Shown piece by piece: positions 49,887-58,486 of a stretch of DNA of 64,000 bases (its first letter is position 1; each line of letters starts with the position of its first letter). Source of the DNA: an uncultured Acetatifactor sp. GTDB taxonomy: Bacteria; Bacillota; Clostridia; Lachnospirales; Lachnospiraceae. Location of the stretch: positions 215,386 to 279,385 of the forward strand of contig CAJUFO010000001.1 of the NCBI GenBank assembly GCA_910585615.1, in the 5' to 3' direction. A model generated the notes under the pieces. It was not told where the DNA came from. It saw nothing but the letters and a program-made list of their open reading frames with translations, and made no database searches. A program made the translations under genes and the position numbers.

Positions 49887-50516
49887 GTGGAGATATATCT
49901 ATTCAGGCACGGCGAGACGGATTGGAACAAGGAGCGCAGGCTCCAGGGGCACAGCGACATTCCCCTGAACGGATTCGGCAGGGAGCTGGCGGTGGAGACT
50001 GCCGGTTCCCTGGCCGGGCTGACCTTTGACAGGGCTTTCAGCTCTCCCCTGAAGCGGGCCTTTGAGACCGCGCAGATCCTCCTGGCGGGCCGGAACGTGC
50101 CGCTGGAGACGGACGAGCGTCTGATGGAGATGGGCTTTGGTGACTGCGAGGGCGGGGCCTTCGACCTGCCGAAGGCAGATCCGGAGCATCCGCTCCATGA
50201 TTTTTTCTGTAGGCCCCAGCTTTTTTCGCCCCGGGGAGGCGCGGAGTCCTTCCGGGAGGCGCAGGCCAGGGGGCAGGCGTTCCTGCAGGAGAGGATTCTT
50301 CCGCTGGAAGGGAACTGCGGCCGTGTCCTGATTGTAGCCCACGGCGCGCTGAACAGATGTCTTTTGAGCGCCATCGGAAATATCCCCCTGGAGAAGTTCT
50401 GGGAGATAGGGCTGCCTAACTGCGCGGCCTCCATCCTCTCGCTGGAGGGCGGAAAATTCCGCATCCTGGAGATGGGGAAGGTCTATTACGGCACGCCGGT
50501 GAACGCCAGGCCCTGA
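49887..50516 (+). CDS. Histidine phosphatase family protein
   Basis: 209 residues from a GTG start behind GGGAGGG. The catalytic motif FRHGETDWN (His at residue 8) sits at the start, with the SSPLKRAFETAQ arginine block, EMGFGDCEG and the second histidine in VAHGALNR. This is the phosphoglycerate-mutase-like branch (CobC/GpmB type), acting on small phosphorylated metabolites. It is followed by a roughly 240-base spacer with no gene. Confidence 0.88.
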   Translation: MEIYLFRHGETDWNKERRLQGHSDIPLNGFGRELAVETAGSLAGLTFDRAFSSPLKRAFETAQILLAGRNVPLETDERLMEMGFGDCEGGAFDLPKADPEHPLHDFFCRPQLFSPRGGAESFREAQARGQAFLQERILPLEGNCGRVLIVAHGALNRCLLSAIGNIPLEKFWEIGLPNCAASILSLEGGKFRILEMGKVYYGTPVNARP

Positions 50517-50759
50517 CGGGGAGAGGGGCGTGTGTCGGGCGCAGGCATAATGAGGCGGCACAGGGACATGGACGGGAAAGGCTGTATGGGAAACCGGGGG
50601 ATGGAACAGCGGCCGGACCGGGATTAAGACAGGGAAGGGCGGAGGAAGGAGACGGGCACAAGGCATCGCCCGCTGACGACAACGTAGTGTTGAGGTGGAC
50701 AGCCAGGGCCGATCGCACAAGGATTCATGCATCGGGGTACCGGGGCGCAGGGAGAGGAT

Positions 50760-51551
50760 ATGACAGAGCTGACGGATATTTTTGACACCCATGCCCATTA
50801 TGACGACAGGGCTTTCGACGAAGACAGGGAGGAGCTGCTGGCCAGCCTGCCGGAGCAGGCAATCGCCAGGGTGGTGAACGTGGGGGCAAACCTTGCCTCC
50901 TGTAAGCGCACCGTGGAGTTGACGGAAAAACATAATTTCATATACGGTGCGATAGGCATCCACCCCAGCGAGACCGCAGAGCTGGAACAGGAGGGCGCCT
51001 GGCAGAGCCTGAGGGAGCTGTATAGGGCGGAAAAATGCGTGGCCGTGGGAGAAATCGGGCTGGACTATTACTGGGACGAGCCGGAGCGGGAGGTCCAGAA
51101 GAAATGGTTCGCCCGCCAACTGAACCTGGCAAGGGAGCTGGGGCTGCCGGTCATCATCCACTCCAGAGATGCGGCCAGGGACACGGCGGACATCATGAAA
51201 GCGGAAAGAGCCGGGGAAATCGGCGGTGTGGTCCATTGCTTTTCCTATACGAAGGAGACGGCCAGGACATTTTTGGACATGGGGTTCTTCTTCGGCATAG
51301 GGGGCGTGCTGACCTTCCGGAACGCCAGGAAGCTGAAGGAGGCGGTGGAGTACATTCCCATGGAGCGCATCGTCCTGGAGACGGACTGCCCCTATCTGGC
51401 CCCTGTGCCCTATAGGGGAAAGCGCAACAGTTCCCTGTATCTGCCCTATGTGGCGGCGGCCCTGGCCGAGATAAAGGGAATCGGCGAGGAGGACGTGAGG
51501 CGGACCGTCTGGGAGAATTCTTTGAGGCTGTACCGCATGGAGGGCCTGTAA
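50760..51551 (+). CDS. tatD: TatD-family metal-dependent deoxyribonuclease
   Basis: 263 residues. Metal-binding DTHAHYDD near 7, GIHPSE near 68, the Glu in VGEIGLDYYWD near 94, the His in IHSRDA near 130, HCFSYTKE near 156, and ETDCPYLAPVP (Asp) near 205 define the TatD amidohydrolase fold. TatD enzymes trim DNA 3' ends in repair or during apoptosis-like degradation. The ATG at 50760 follows GGGAGAGG; the longer upstream frame is unsupported. Confidence 0.9.
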   Translation: MTELTDIFDTHAHYDDRAFDEDREELLASLPEQAIARVVNVGANLASCKRTVELTEKHNFIYGAIGIHPSETAELEQEGAWQSLRELYRAEKCVAVGEIGLDYYWDEPEREVQKKWFARQLNLARELGLPVIIHSRDAARDTADIMKAERAGEIGGVVHCFSYTKETARTFLDMGFFFGIGGVLTFRNARKLKEAVEYIPMERIVLETDCPYLAPVPYRGKRNSSLYLPYVAAALAEIKGIGEEDVRRTVWENSLRLYRMEGL

Positions 51552-51590
51552 ATGCAGGGAAAGGGCCTGCCCCGGAGCGGGAGGTGGAGA

Positions 51591-52058
51591 GTGGAAGAGA
51601 AGCAGCAGAAGAAAAAGAAGAATCTGACCATGTGGACCAAATATCTGCTGGATTTCATGTTTTATTCCGGAATCCTGGTAACGGCCACGCTGCCTTTTAC
51701 CATCAGGCAGATCGGGAAAGCGCTCCCCCATATGGCAGAGCATTATTGGGTGACGGTGGCCATCTATTTCGTGCTGGGCGTGGCGGCGCTGGCATTGATC
51801 CGGGAGCTGCGGCGGATTTTCCAGACAGTCCTCAGGGAAGACTGCTTCGTGCAGGAGAACGTGGACAGCCTGGGCAGGATGGGGAACTGGAGCTTCTTCA
51901 TCGCGGGGATGTCGGTGGCGCGCTGCGTCGTCTACATGACCGTGGCCATGGCAGTGGTGATATTGGTGTTCGTGATCGCCGGCCTGTTCAGCAAGGTGCT
52001 GGCCTGTGTGTTCCGGGAGGCCGTGCGCTATAAGCTGGAGAACGACCTGACGATATGA
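51591..52058 (+). CDS. DUF2975 membrane protein
   Basis: 155 residues from a GTG behind GGAGGTGG. Helices lie at about 17-38, 53-76, 96-114 and 116-138. The last part (VLACVFREAVRYKLENDLTI) is the usual end of DUF2975 proteins. In Firmicutes these are regularly paired with a small YozG-like XRE regulator, as here 130 bases downstream. Function unknown. Confidence 0.75.
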   Translation: MEEKQQKKKKNLTMWTKYLLDFMFYSGILVTATLPFTIRQIGKALPHMAEHYWVTVAIYFVLGVAALALIRELRRIFQTVLREDCFVQENVDSLGRMGNWSFFIAGMSVARCVVYMTVAMAVVILVFVIAGLFSKVLACVFREAVRYKLENDLTI

Positions 52059-52188
52059 CTGCCGGGCAGACAGGGGGCTGTGCCATGGGAAGCGGTTCCG
52101 GCAGGGCTTCGGGGGGAACGTCTGAGGGAGTATGGCGTGACATAGGCCGGGACTGAAATCCGCCGAAAGCGGACATAGGGGTGTGGGT

Positions 52189-52419
52189 ATGGGAATCGTA
52201 GTGAATCTGGACGTGATGATGGCGAAGCGGAAGATGAGCCTGACGGAGCTGGCGGGGGCGGTGGACATCACCCTGGCCAATCTCTCCATCCTGAAGAACA
52301 ACAAGGCCAAGGCCGTGCGCTTCACCACGCTGGAGGCCATCTGCAGGGCCCTGTCCTGCCAGCCGGGGGACATTCTGGAGTATGTGGAGGATGCGAATCA
52401 GGGCAGCAGGATTTTATAA
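52189..52419 (+). CDS. YozG-like XRE regulator
   Basis: 76 residues: VNLDVMMAKRKMSLTELAGA, VDITLANLSILKNNKAKAVR and TLEAICRALSCQPGDILEYV, a compact Cro/CI helix-turn-helix. It is the standard partner of DUF2975 proteins and probably regulates its own operon; the DUF2975 protein may modulate it. Confidence 0.85.
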   Translation: MGIVVNLDVMMAKRKMSLTELAGAVDITLANLSILKNNKAKAVRFTTLEAICRALSCQPGDILEYVEDANQGSRIL

Positions 52420-52551
52420 AAAGTTTAGCATTATAAACCATCCCCTCTATTGACGCTGTCGCCGGAGTGGGGGTACAATATATATCTGTGGCGTCAGGCG
52501 CCGGATTTTCAAAAGGATTCTTTCGAATCGGTCAAGGGGTGCAAAAGGCAT

Positions 52552-54330
52552 ATGAAACAAAAGAAATTTTCTCTGCTTCCATATATATTAGGATATAAAT
52601 GGTACTATCTGGGCGGCGTCATCGTCCTGCTGCTGGTAGACCTGGCGAATCTGTACATCCCTCAGTACACCGGGGAGATTATCGACGGGCTGACCGCGGG
52701 AACCCTTGCCTATGAGGGCGTGCTGGGGCTGGTGTTCCGGCTGTTCCTGGCAGGGGCGGTGATGGCGCTGGGGCGGTTCGGCTGGCGCTTCTTCATCTTC
52801 GGCGCGGCCCGAGGAATCGAATATAAGCTGCGAAACGACATGTTCGGGCATCTGGAGACCCTGTCCGCCCGGTATTTCAACAGCCACAAGACCGGAGACC
52901 TGATGGCCCGGTTCACCAATGACCTGCAGGCTATCCGCATGGCAGTGGGCATGGCGGTGGTGACGGTGTTCGATGCGGTGGTGATGACGGCCATGGTGCT
53001 GGTGAAGATGGTGGTCTATGTGGACTTCAAGATGACCCTTCTGGCCCTTGTGCCCATGATCCTCATCTCCATAGGCTGCTACTTCTACGGAATCGAGGCG
53101 AAGAAGCGCCAGACCAAAAGGCAGGAGGCTTTCTCCAACCTGTCGGACAAGGTGCAGGAGAGCCTGGCGGGGGTGCGGGTGCTGAAGGCCTTCGTCCAGG
53201 AGGAAGAGGACTTCAAGGCCTTCGAGAAGGCCAGCCGCAACAGCATGGAGAAGAACCTCTCCGTGGTGAAGCTGCGGGCGGTGTTCGGCCCTGCGCTGGA
53301 CACGGTCATAGGCATCAGCCTTTTGATGACATTATTGTTCGGCGGGCGGCTGGTGCTGGCTGGAACCATATCCATCGGGAAGTTCGTGGCCTTCAACTCC
53401 TACATCGGCATGCTGGTGTGGCCCATGATTGCCTGCGGAGACTGCATCAACAACTTTTCCCAGGCGGCAGCGGCATTCCAGAGGATCGCCGCCATCTTCA
53501 GGGAGGAGCCGGACATCGTGGACAAGGCCCCGACCTCCCTGGCGGGAAAGGACGTACATATCAAGGGGGACATCACTTTAAAGAACCTGACCTTCACCTA
53601 TCCGGACGGGGAGACGCCGGTGCTGAAGGATGTGAGCCTTCATGTGGAGGCAGGGGAGATGCTGGGCATCCTGGGCCGGACGGGCAGCGGAAAGTCCAGC
53701 CTGGCGGATCTGCTCCTGCGGGTCTACGACTGCAGGGAAGGGGCGCTGCTTGTAGATGGCAGGCCGATTACGGATTTCCCTTTGGCCGTGCTTCACAGGG
53801 ACATGGCCTATGTGCCGCAGGACAATTTCCTGTTCTCGGATACCCTGGAGGAGAACATTGCCTTCGGGCTGGAGCAGCGGATCAGCGACCACCCGGAGCT
53901 GCGCTCCAGCATCCGGAAGGCGGCCCGGGCCGCCTGTATCCATGACAATATCGTGGAGTTCCCGGACGAGTACAGGACGCTGGTGGGTGAGCGTGGGGTG
54001 ACCCTGTCCGGGGGCCAGAAGCAGCGCAGCTCCATCGCCAGGGCGCTTCTGATGGACGCTTCGGTATTGATTCTGGACGATTCCCTGTCGGCTGTGGACA
54101 CGGACACGGAGGAGCAGATCCTGGAGAATCTGATGGAGCTGCGCAAGGGGAAGACTACAATTGTAGTCGCGCACCGCATCTCCACCCTGCAGAAGGCGAA
54201 CCATATCGCGGTGCTGACGGAAGGGGAGCTGACGGAGTACGGCACCCACGAGGAGCTTCTGGAGCTGGGGGGCTTTTATGCGCATATCTATGAGAAGCAG
54301 CAGCTTGAGCAGGAGCTGACGGCTATATAG
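52552..54330 (+). CDS. ABC exporter half with degenerate ATP site
   Basis: 592 residues: six membrane helices (about 20-330) and a nucleotide-binding domain with Walker A GRTGSGKSS, signature LSGGQKQRS and Walker B VLILDDSLSAVD, where the usual catalytic Glu is Asp. This is the mark of the degenerate-site subunit in heterodimeric exporters such as BmrC/YheI or TM287. The partner gene follows 309 bases later. Substrates are probably drugs or lipids. The ATG at 52552 is preceded by AAAAGG. Confidence 0.88.
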   Translation: MKQKKFSLLPYILGYKWYYLGGVIVLLLVDLANLYIPQYTGEIIDGLTAGTLAYEGVLGLVFRLFLAGAVMALGRFGWRFFIFGAARGIEYKLRNDMFGHLETLSARYFNSHKTGDLMARFTNDLQAIRMAVGMAVVTVFDAVVMTAMVLVKMVVYVDFKMTLLALVPMILISIGCYFYGIEAKKRQTKRQEAFSNLSDKVQESLAGVRVLKAFVQEEEDFKAFEKASRNSMEKNLSVVKLRAVFGPALDTVIGISLLMTLLFGGRLVLAGTISIGKFVAFNSYIGMLVWPMIACGDCINNFSQAAAAFQRIAAIFREEPDIVDKAPTSLAGKDVHIKGDITLKNLTFTYPDGETPVLKDVSLHVEAGEMLGILGRTGSGKSSLADLLLRVYDCREGALLVDGRPITDFPLAVLHRDMAYVPQDNFLFSDTLEENIAFGLEQRISDHPELRSSIRKAARAACIHDNIVEFPDEYRTLVGERGVTLSGGQKQRSSIARALLMDASVLILDDSLSAVDTDTEEQILENLMELRKGKTTIVVAHRISTLQKANHIAVLTEGELTEYGTHEELLELGGFYAHIYEKQQLEQELTAI

Positions 54331-54495
54331 CCGGTATGCCGGTGCATTGAGCCTTGAGCAATCGGCACGCGCTGTCCGCCGCGGCTTTGTTGTCGTCAGC
54401 CGACGATGCCTTGTCCCGGCATGGATATGGAGGGCTGATTGCTCTGAAATGGATGTGCTGGTGTACCGGCTGGGGGTGCGCCGAAGGGACTTTAT

Positions 54496-54558
54496 ACTGC
54501 AGACCGCCAGGATTTACAGTGGCATCTCCGGGAAAGTGCTTGGCTGGCGGTCTGCAGT
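54496..54558. repeat. 15-bp inverted repeat between exporter genes
   Basis: ACTGCAGACCGCCAG and its exact complement are separated by 33 bases. It may fold in the mRNA linking the two exporter genes. The rest of 54331-54639 shows no gene. Confidence 0.65.
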
Positions 54559-54639
54559 CAGGTTGCACTGCAAATTTAAACGGTGTGCAGTATATCCTAT
54601 AGAGCTATCGCGCAGCGATTTTAATTAGGAGGATTTCAG

Positions 54640-56415
54640 ATGAGCGCTTTGACGGAAGATAAGATTGAATCCAATTATAAAGGGAACGCACTGCTTCATC
54701 TGCTTTCTTATATGAAGCCATACGCGGGGTGGATGGCAGTCTGCCTGGTGCTGGTCCTGGTGCTGACCGGGTTCGATCTCTACCGCCCTATTCTGATAGG
54801 CGATGCCATCGACCTGTTCGAGACCCAGGGGGACTACGGCGTCATCGTGGACACGGCTGTGAAATACGGCATTGTCCTGGTGCTGAGCTTTGTGTTCAAT
54901 ATCACCCAGAGCTGGCTCCTGCAGAAGACCGGGCAGAGCATCATCCTCACTGTCCGCAAGGAACTGTACGCCCATATCCAGTCCCTGAGCAGCCGCTATT
55001 TCGACCTGACCCCTGTGGGGAAGCTGGTGACCAGGGTGACCAATGACGTGGAGGCCCTGGACGAGATGTACTCCGGCATTCTGGTGCGGCTGTTTAGGAA
55101 CATCGTGAAGATCATCGGCCTGGCCGCCGTGATGCTGATGCTGGACTGGAGGCTGTCCGTCATCTCCTTCCTGCTGCTGCCCGTGGTGGCGGTGCTGACG
55201 GTGGTGTTCCGCAAGATTGCCAGGGAGACCTACCGCATCTCCAGGACCAGGCTCACGGACATCAATACCTTCCTGTCCGAGAACATCTCCGGCATGCGCA
55301 TCATCCAGATATTCGGCAGGGAGAAGCGGAAGTTCGAGGAATTCAATGACAAGAACTATAAGCTGTACCGGGCCTTCTACCGGGAGATGATGGTGTTCGC
55401 CATCTTCCGGCCCCTGATATTCATTCTCAGCATCCTGGCTTTGATGACCGTGCTGGGGGTGGGCAGCAAGGACGTGCTGAACGGCACGATTTCTATCGGT
55501 ACGCTGTATATTTTTGCACAGTATATCCAATCCTTCTTCGAGCCGATTCAGGAGCTGGCGGAGCAGTTCTCCACCCTGCAGTCCTCCATCGCCTCGGCGG
55601 AGAAGATTTTCACCATCATGAGCGAGGAGCCTCTGGTGAAGGAGGACGAGAATCCGGTGGTCCTGCCGGAGATTCGGGGGCGCATCGAGTTCTCCCATGT
55701 GTGGTTCGCCTATGACAACGAGAACTACGTGCTGCGGGACGTGTCCTTCGTGATAGAGCCGGGAGAGAGGGTGGCCTTCGTGGGCGCTACCGGCGCGGGA
55801 AAGTCCTCTATTTTGAATCTGATTGGGCGGTATTACGATATCCAGAAGGGGAATATCTACATCGACGGCGTGGATATCCGGAAGCTTTCCAAGAAGCAGC
55901 TGCGCAGCGCCATCGGGCAGATGCAGCAGGACGTGTTCGTGTTCGAGGGGAATGTGGAGTACAATATCCGCCTCCACGACGGGGACATCTCGCCGGAGGA
56001 TATCCGGGAGGCGGCGGAGTACGTGAACGCCTCCCATTTCATCGAAAAGCTCCCCGGCGGCTATCAGGAGCCTGTGACCGAGCGGGGATCCACCTTTTCC
56101 GCGGGGGAGAGGCAGCTCCTGTCCTTCGCCAGGACCCTGGCCCACAAGCCCAGCATCCTGGTCATGGACGAGGCCACGGCCAATATCGATACGGAGACGG
56201 AGCTGCTGATCCAGGAGGCCCTGGAGAAGCTGATGCAGGGCCGTACCACCATCATGGTGGCCCACCGCCTGTCCACGATTCAGCATGCGGACTGCATCAT
56301 GGTCATGCACAAGGGCAAGATCAGGGAGCAGGGCACCCACCAGGAGCTGCTGGCCCAGGACGGCATTTACAAAAAGCTGTATGAGCTTCAGATTCATCAT
56401 GAGGCTACGGCGTAG
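54640..56415 (+). CDS. ABC exporter half with intact ATP site
   Basis: 591 residues: six helices (about 25-310) and a nucleotide-binding domain with Walker A GATGAGKSS, Walker B ILVMDEATANID (catalytic Glu present) and an unusual signature FSAGERQL in place of LSGGQ. This matches the BmrD/YheH-type partner of the upstream half. AGGAGG precedes the ATG. Together they form one heterodimeric multidrug-type exporter. Confidence 0.9.
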   Translation: MSALTEDKIESNYKGNALLHLLSYMKPYAGWMAVCLVLVLVLTGFDLYRPILIGDAIDLFETQGDYGVIVDTAVKYGIVLVLSFVFNITQSWLLQKTGQSIILTVRKELYAHIQSLSSRYFDLTPVGKLVTRVTNDVEALDEMYSGILVRLFRNIVKIIGLAAVMLMLDWRLSVISFLLLPVVAVLTVVFRKIARETYRISRTRLTDINTFLSENISGMRIIQIFGREKRKFEEFNDKNYKLYRAFYREMMVFAIFRPLIFILSILALMTVLGVGSKDVLNGTISIGTLYIFAQYIQSFFEPIQELAEQFSTLQSSIASAEKIFTIMSEEPLVKEDENPVVLPEIRGRIEFSHVWFAYDNENYVLRDVSFVIEPGERVAFVGATGAGKSSILNLIGRYYDIQKGNIYIDGVDIRKLSKKQLRSAIGQMQQDVFVFEGNVEYNIRLHDGDISPEDIREAAEYVNASHFIEKLPGGYQEPVTERGSTFSAGERQLLSFARTLAHKPSILVMDEATANIDTETELLIQEALEKLMQGRTTIMVAHRLSTIQHADCIMVMHKGKIREQGTHQELLAQDGIYKKLYELQIHHEATA

Positions 56416-56467
56416 AAAAGACTGCGCAGTAATTCAGATGTGGTAATAGGAAGTAAGAGGGATGACG

Positions 56468-57022
56468 ATGTTAAGAGACGCGGTGGCAGCCAATCGTTTG
56501 GAGGAGGTCAGGCGGCTGTATGAGGCCTCCTTTCCGAAATCGGAGAAAAAGCCCTTCGGGTTCATCATGAAGAAGCGGAAGAAGGGCTTATTCGATGTCT
56601 TGTCCATTGAGGACGGGGAAGGGCGGTTCTGCGGCCTGGCCATCATGATGCTCTCCGGCGGGCGGGCATTGCTGGACTACCTGGCCATCGCGCCCCGCTG
56701 CCAGAGCAGCGGCTTTGGGAGCCGGACTTTGGAGGAGCTGGGGGAGCGCTACGGGAAAGAGCGGATCGTGGTGGAAATCGAGAGCACCGCAGGAGACGGG
56801 GACAGCGCAGGGGAGCCCGCGGGGGAGAGGGGCCTGAGGCTTCGCAGAAAGGCCTTTTATCTCAGGAACGGGATGGTTCCCATGGCGTTCGTGGTGAATC
56901 TGTTCGGGGTGGAGATGGAGGTGCTCACCTTTGGGAGCGCGCTTACCTTTGAGCAGTATCATGCCATCTATAAGGAGGTCCTGCCGAAGGGGATGGCGGG
57001 GAAGGTACGGCTGCAGCCCTGA
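56468..57022 (+). CDS. GNAT-family N-acetyltransferase
   Basis: 184 residues. The acetyl-CoA-binding region is LDYLAIAPRCQSSGFGSRTL (near 73-92, the R/Q-x-x-G-x-G/A loop), preceded by LYEASFPKSEKKPFGFI, which is common in uncharacterised clostridial GNATs. An acidic Gly/Glu insert occurs near 105-122. ATG 56468 is 6 bases after AAGAGGG; an in-frame ATG at 56462 directly abuts that site. Confidence 0.78.
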   Translation: MLRDAVAANRLEEVRRLYEASFPKSEKKPFGFIMKKRKKGLFDVLSIEDGEGRFCGLAIMMLSGGRALLDYLAIAPRCQSSGFGSRTLEELGERYGKERIVVEIESTAGDGDSAGEPAGERGLRLRRKAFYLRNGMVPMAFVVNLFGVEMEVLTFGSALTFEQYHAIYKEVLPKGMAGKVRLQP

Positions 57023-57059
57023 TGCGCTTCTGGACTCCTTTTCAGGACAGGTAAATTTG

Positions 57060-57128
57060 CACATACTATATATTGTATCGCAGGTCTGTTTTTCTCAGGC
57101 TGATATCAATATATAGTATGTGTTTTTT
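57060..57128 (+). terminator. Long AT-rich inverted repeat and T-run
   Basis: CACATACTATATATTG and its exact complement (16 bp) flank a 31-base loop, and TTTTTTG follows. It ends the GNAT transcript; its length and AT content also allow it to be a mobile-element remnant. Confidence 0.65.
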
Positions 57129-57183
57129 GTTTGCCCGTTTTTGGGGCAGCTGCATTTTCTACGTCTGCAGGACCGGATTTGGC

Positions 57184-57211
57184 TTGCATATGTCCCGGGA
57201 TATGGTATGAT
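57184..57211 (+). promoter_or_regulatory. Promoter of the Rpn-family gene
   Basis: TTGCAT, 16 bases, TATGAT with a TG just before the -10, about 110 bases before the start codon. Confidence 0.45.
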
Positions 57212-57322
57212 GTAAGTGGGAATCAGCCCATGTCGATAATCTGTTATCACGGAAATGCTTAAAGATTCTGACGACTCAGTAAATTTTCCGCTAATCGCAT
57301 GTTTCAGGAAAGGAATTTGCCT

Positions 57323-58225
57323 ATGGACAAAACAAGTGTTCCGTCTGACGGCAGTCCTGCCCAGCGCCCGGATTACCTGGGCATGGCAAAGGGGCCTGTC
57401 GTCATCCGACTTACCAATGATTACCTGTTCCACGTGCTTCTCCAGTATGACAATGAGGCGCTGAAAGGATTTATCTGCGCTCTTCTGAGGCTGAAGGCGG
57501 GACAGGTGAAGTCCGTCGTAGTCATCAATCCCATTGAGCTGGGCGCATCCATCGAGGCCAAGGATTTCATCCTGGACATCAAGGTGCTGCTTAACGACAG
57601 GGCCATCATCAACCTGGAGCTGCAGGTCATCAACCAGCATAACTGGCCGGAGCGCTCTCTGAGCTATCTCTGCCGGGCCTTTGACAACCTGAATCCCGGC
57701 GAGGGGTATCAGATGGTGAAGCCCGTGATCCATATCGGGCTGCTGGACTTTACTCTGTTCCCCCAGCTTCCGGAGTTCTATGCCACCTATCAGCTGCTGA
57801 ACATAAAAAATCACATGCTGTATAGTGACAAACTGCAGCTTTCTGTGGTAGACTTGACTCACATAGACTTAGCCACACAGGAGGACATGCAGCATGGCAT
57901 AGACCGCTGGGCAGCGTTCTTCAAGGCGGCCACATGGGAGGAGATCAAGATGATTGCACAGAGAGATGAAAACATCGCAAAAGCGGCTAACACCATCTGT
58001 AAGCTCAGCCAGGAGGACAAAATCCGTCTCCAGTGTGAGGCCAGAGAGGATTACTACCGCAGCCAGCGGGACATGGAGAACTACATGAATAAGCAGGCGG
58101 GGATCATAGCCCAGAGGGAGAGGGTGATGGCCCAGCAGGCCGAGCTGCTTTCCGAGAAGGATTCCACCATAGAGGCCCTTAAGGCTGAACTGGAACGCCT
58201 GAAAGGGAAAACTCACCAGGAATAA
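57323..58225 (+). CDS. Rpn family PD-(D/E)XK nuclease / putative transposase
   Basis: 300 residues. The core includes IRLTNDYLFHVLLQYDNEAL (near 29), the catalytic strands SIEAKDFILDIKVLLNDRAI and INLELQVINQHNWPERSLSY (Asp, then ExQ; near 76-110), and a coiled-coil tail (VMAQQAELLSEKDSTIEALK). It is a different subfamily from the Rpn protein in the element. AAAGGAA lies ahead of the ATG at 57323. Confidence 0.8.
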   Translation: MDKTSVPSDGSPAQRPDYLGMAKGPVVIRLTNDYLFHVLLQYDNEALKGFICALLRLKAGQVKSVVVINPIELGASIEAKDFILDIKVLLNDRAIINLELQVINQHNWPERSLSYLCRAFDNLNPGEGYQMVKPVIHIGLLDFTLFPQLPEFYATYQLLNIKNHMLYSDKLQLSVVDLTHIDLATQEDMQHGIDRWAAFFKAATWEEIKMIAQRDENIAKAANTICKLSQEDKIRLQCEAREDYYRSQRDMENYMNKQAGIIAQRERVMAQQAELLSEKDSTIEALKAELERLKGKTHQE

Positions 58226-58328
58226 GTGATAAATATAGAAACGGCATTGAATTCTTGCCAGTCACATAGCACGGTACGCCATGCCGTTTATCCGGTTTTG
58301 GGGCAGGATTTAATCGCTGCATATATAT

Positions 58329-58422
58329 ACTCACGAGCGATGAAATTTGCCGCAAAGTCCCCATTGGCTTTCGCTCGTGAGTCGGGCTGCTTGGCAGATT
58401 TTAGTGATCGTCAATATAGATT
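58329..58422 (+). repeat. Dispersed hairpin-plus-tail repeat, copy 2
   Basis: Same layout as 21363-21454: arms ACTCACGAGCG / CGCTCGTGAGT, loop sharing TTTGCCxCA, and a tail aligned along its whole length with a handful of substitutions. It lies between an Rpn gene and the response regulator gene, 64 bases before the latter. Confidence 0.7.
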
Positions 58423-58486
58423 ATGACATGGGCTGCCCCAAAATCTGGAAGCGTGGCAGGGGCAATGACAATAGGAGTGGTACGGA

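Noticed and set aside
49899-52373. 824-codon minus-strand frame across several plus-strand genes
   Set aside because: It runs antisense to the phosphatase, TatD, DUF2975 and XRE genes, all of which have clear motifs; composition is that of a shadow.
54625-56400. 591-codon minus-strand frame opposite the second exporter gene
   Set aside because: Pure antisense of the ABC exporter; His/Gln-rich without motifs.
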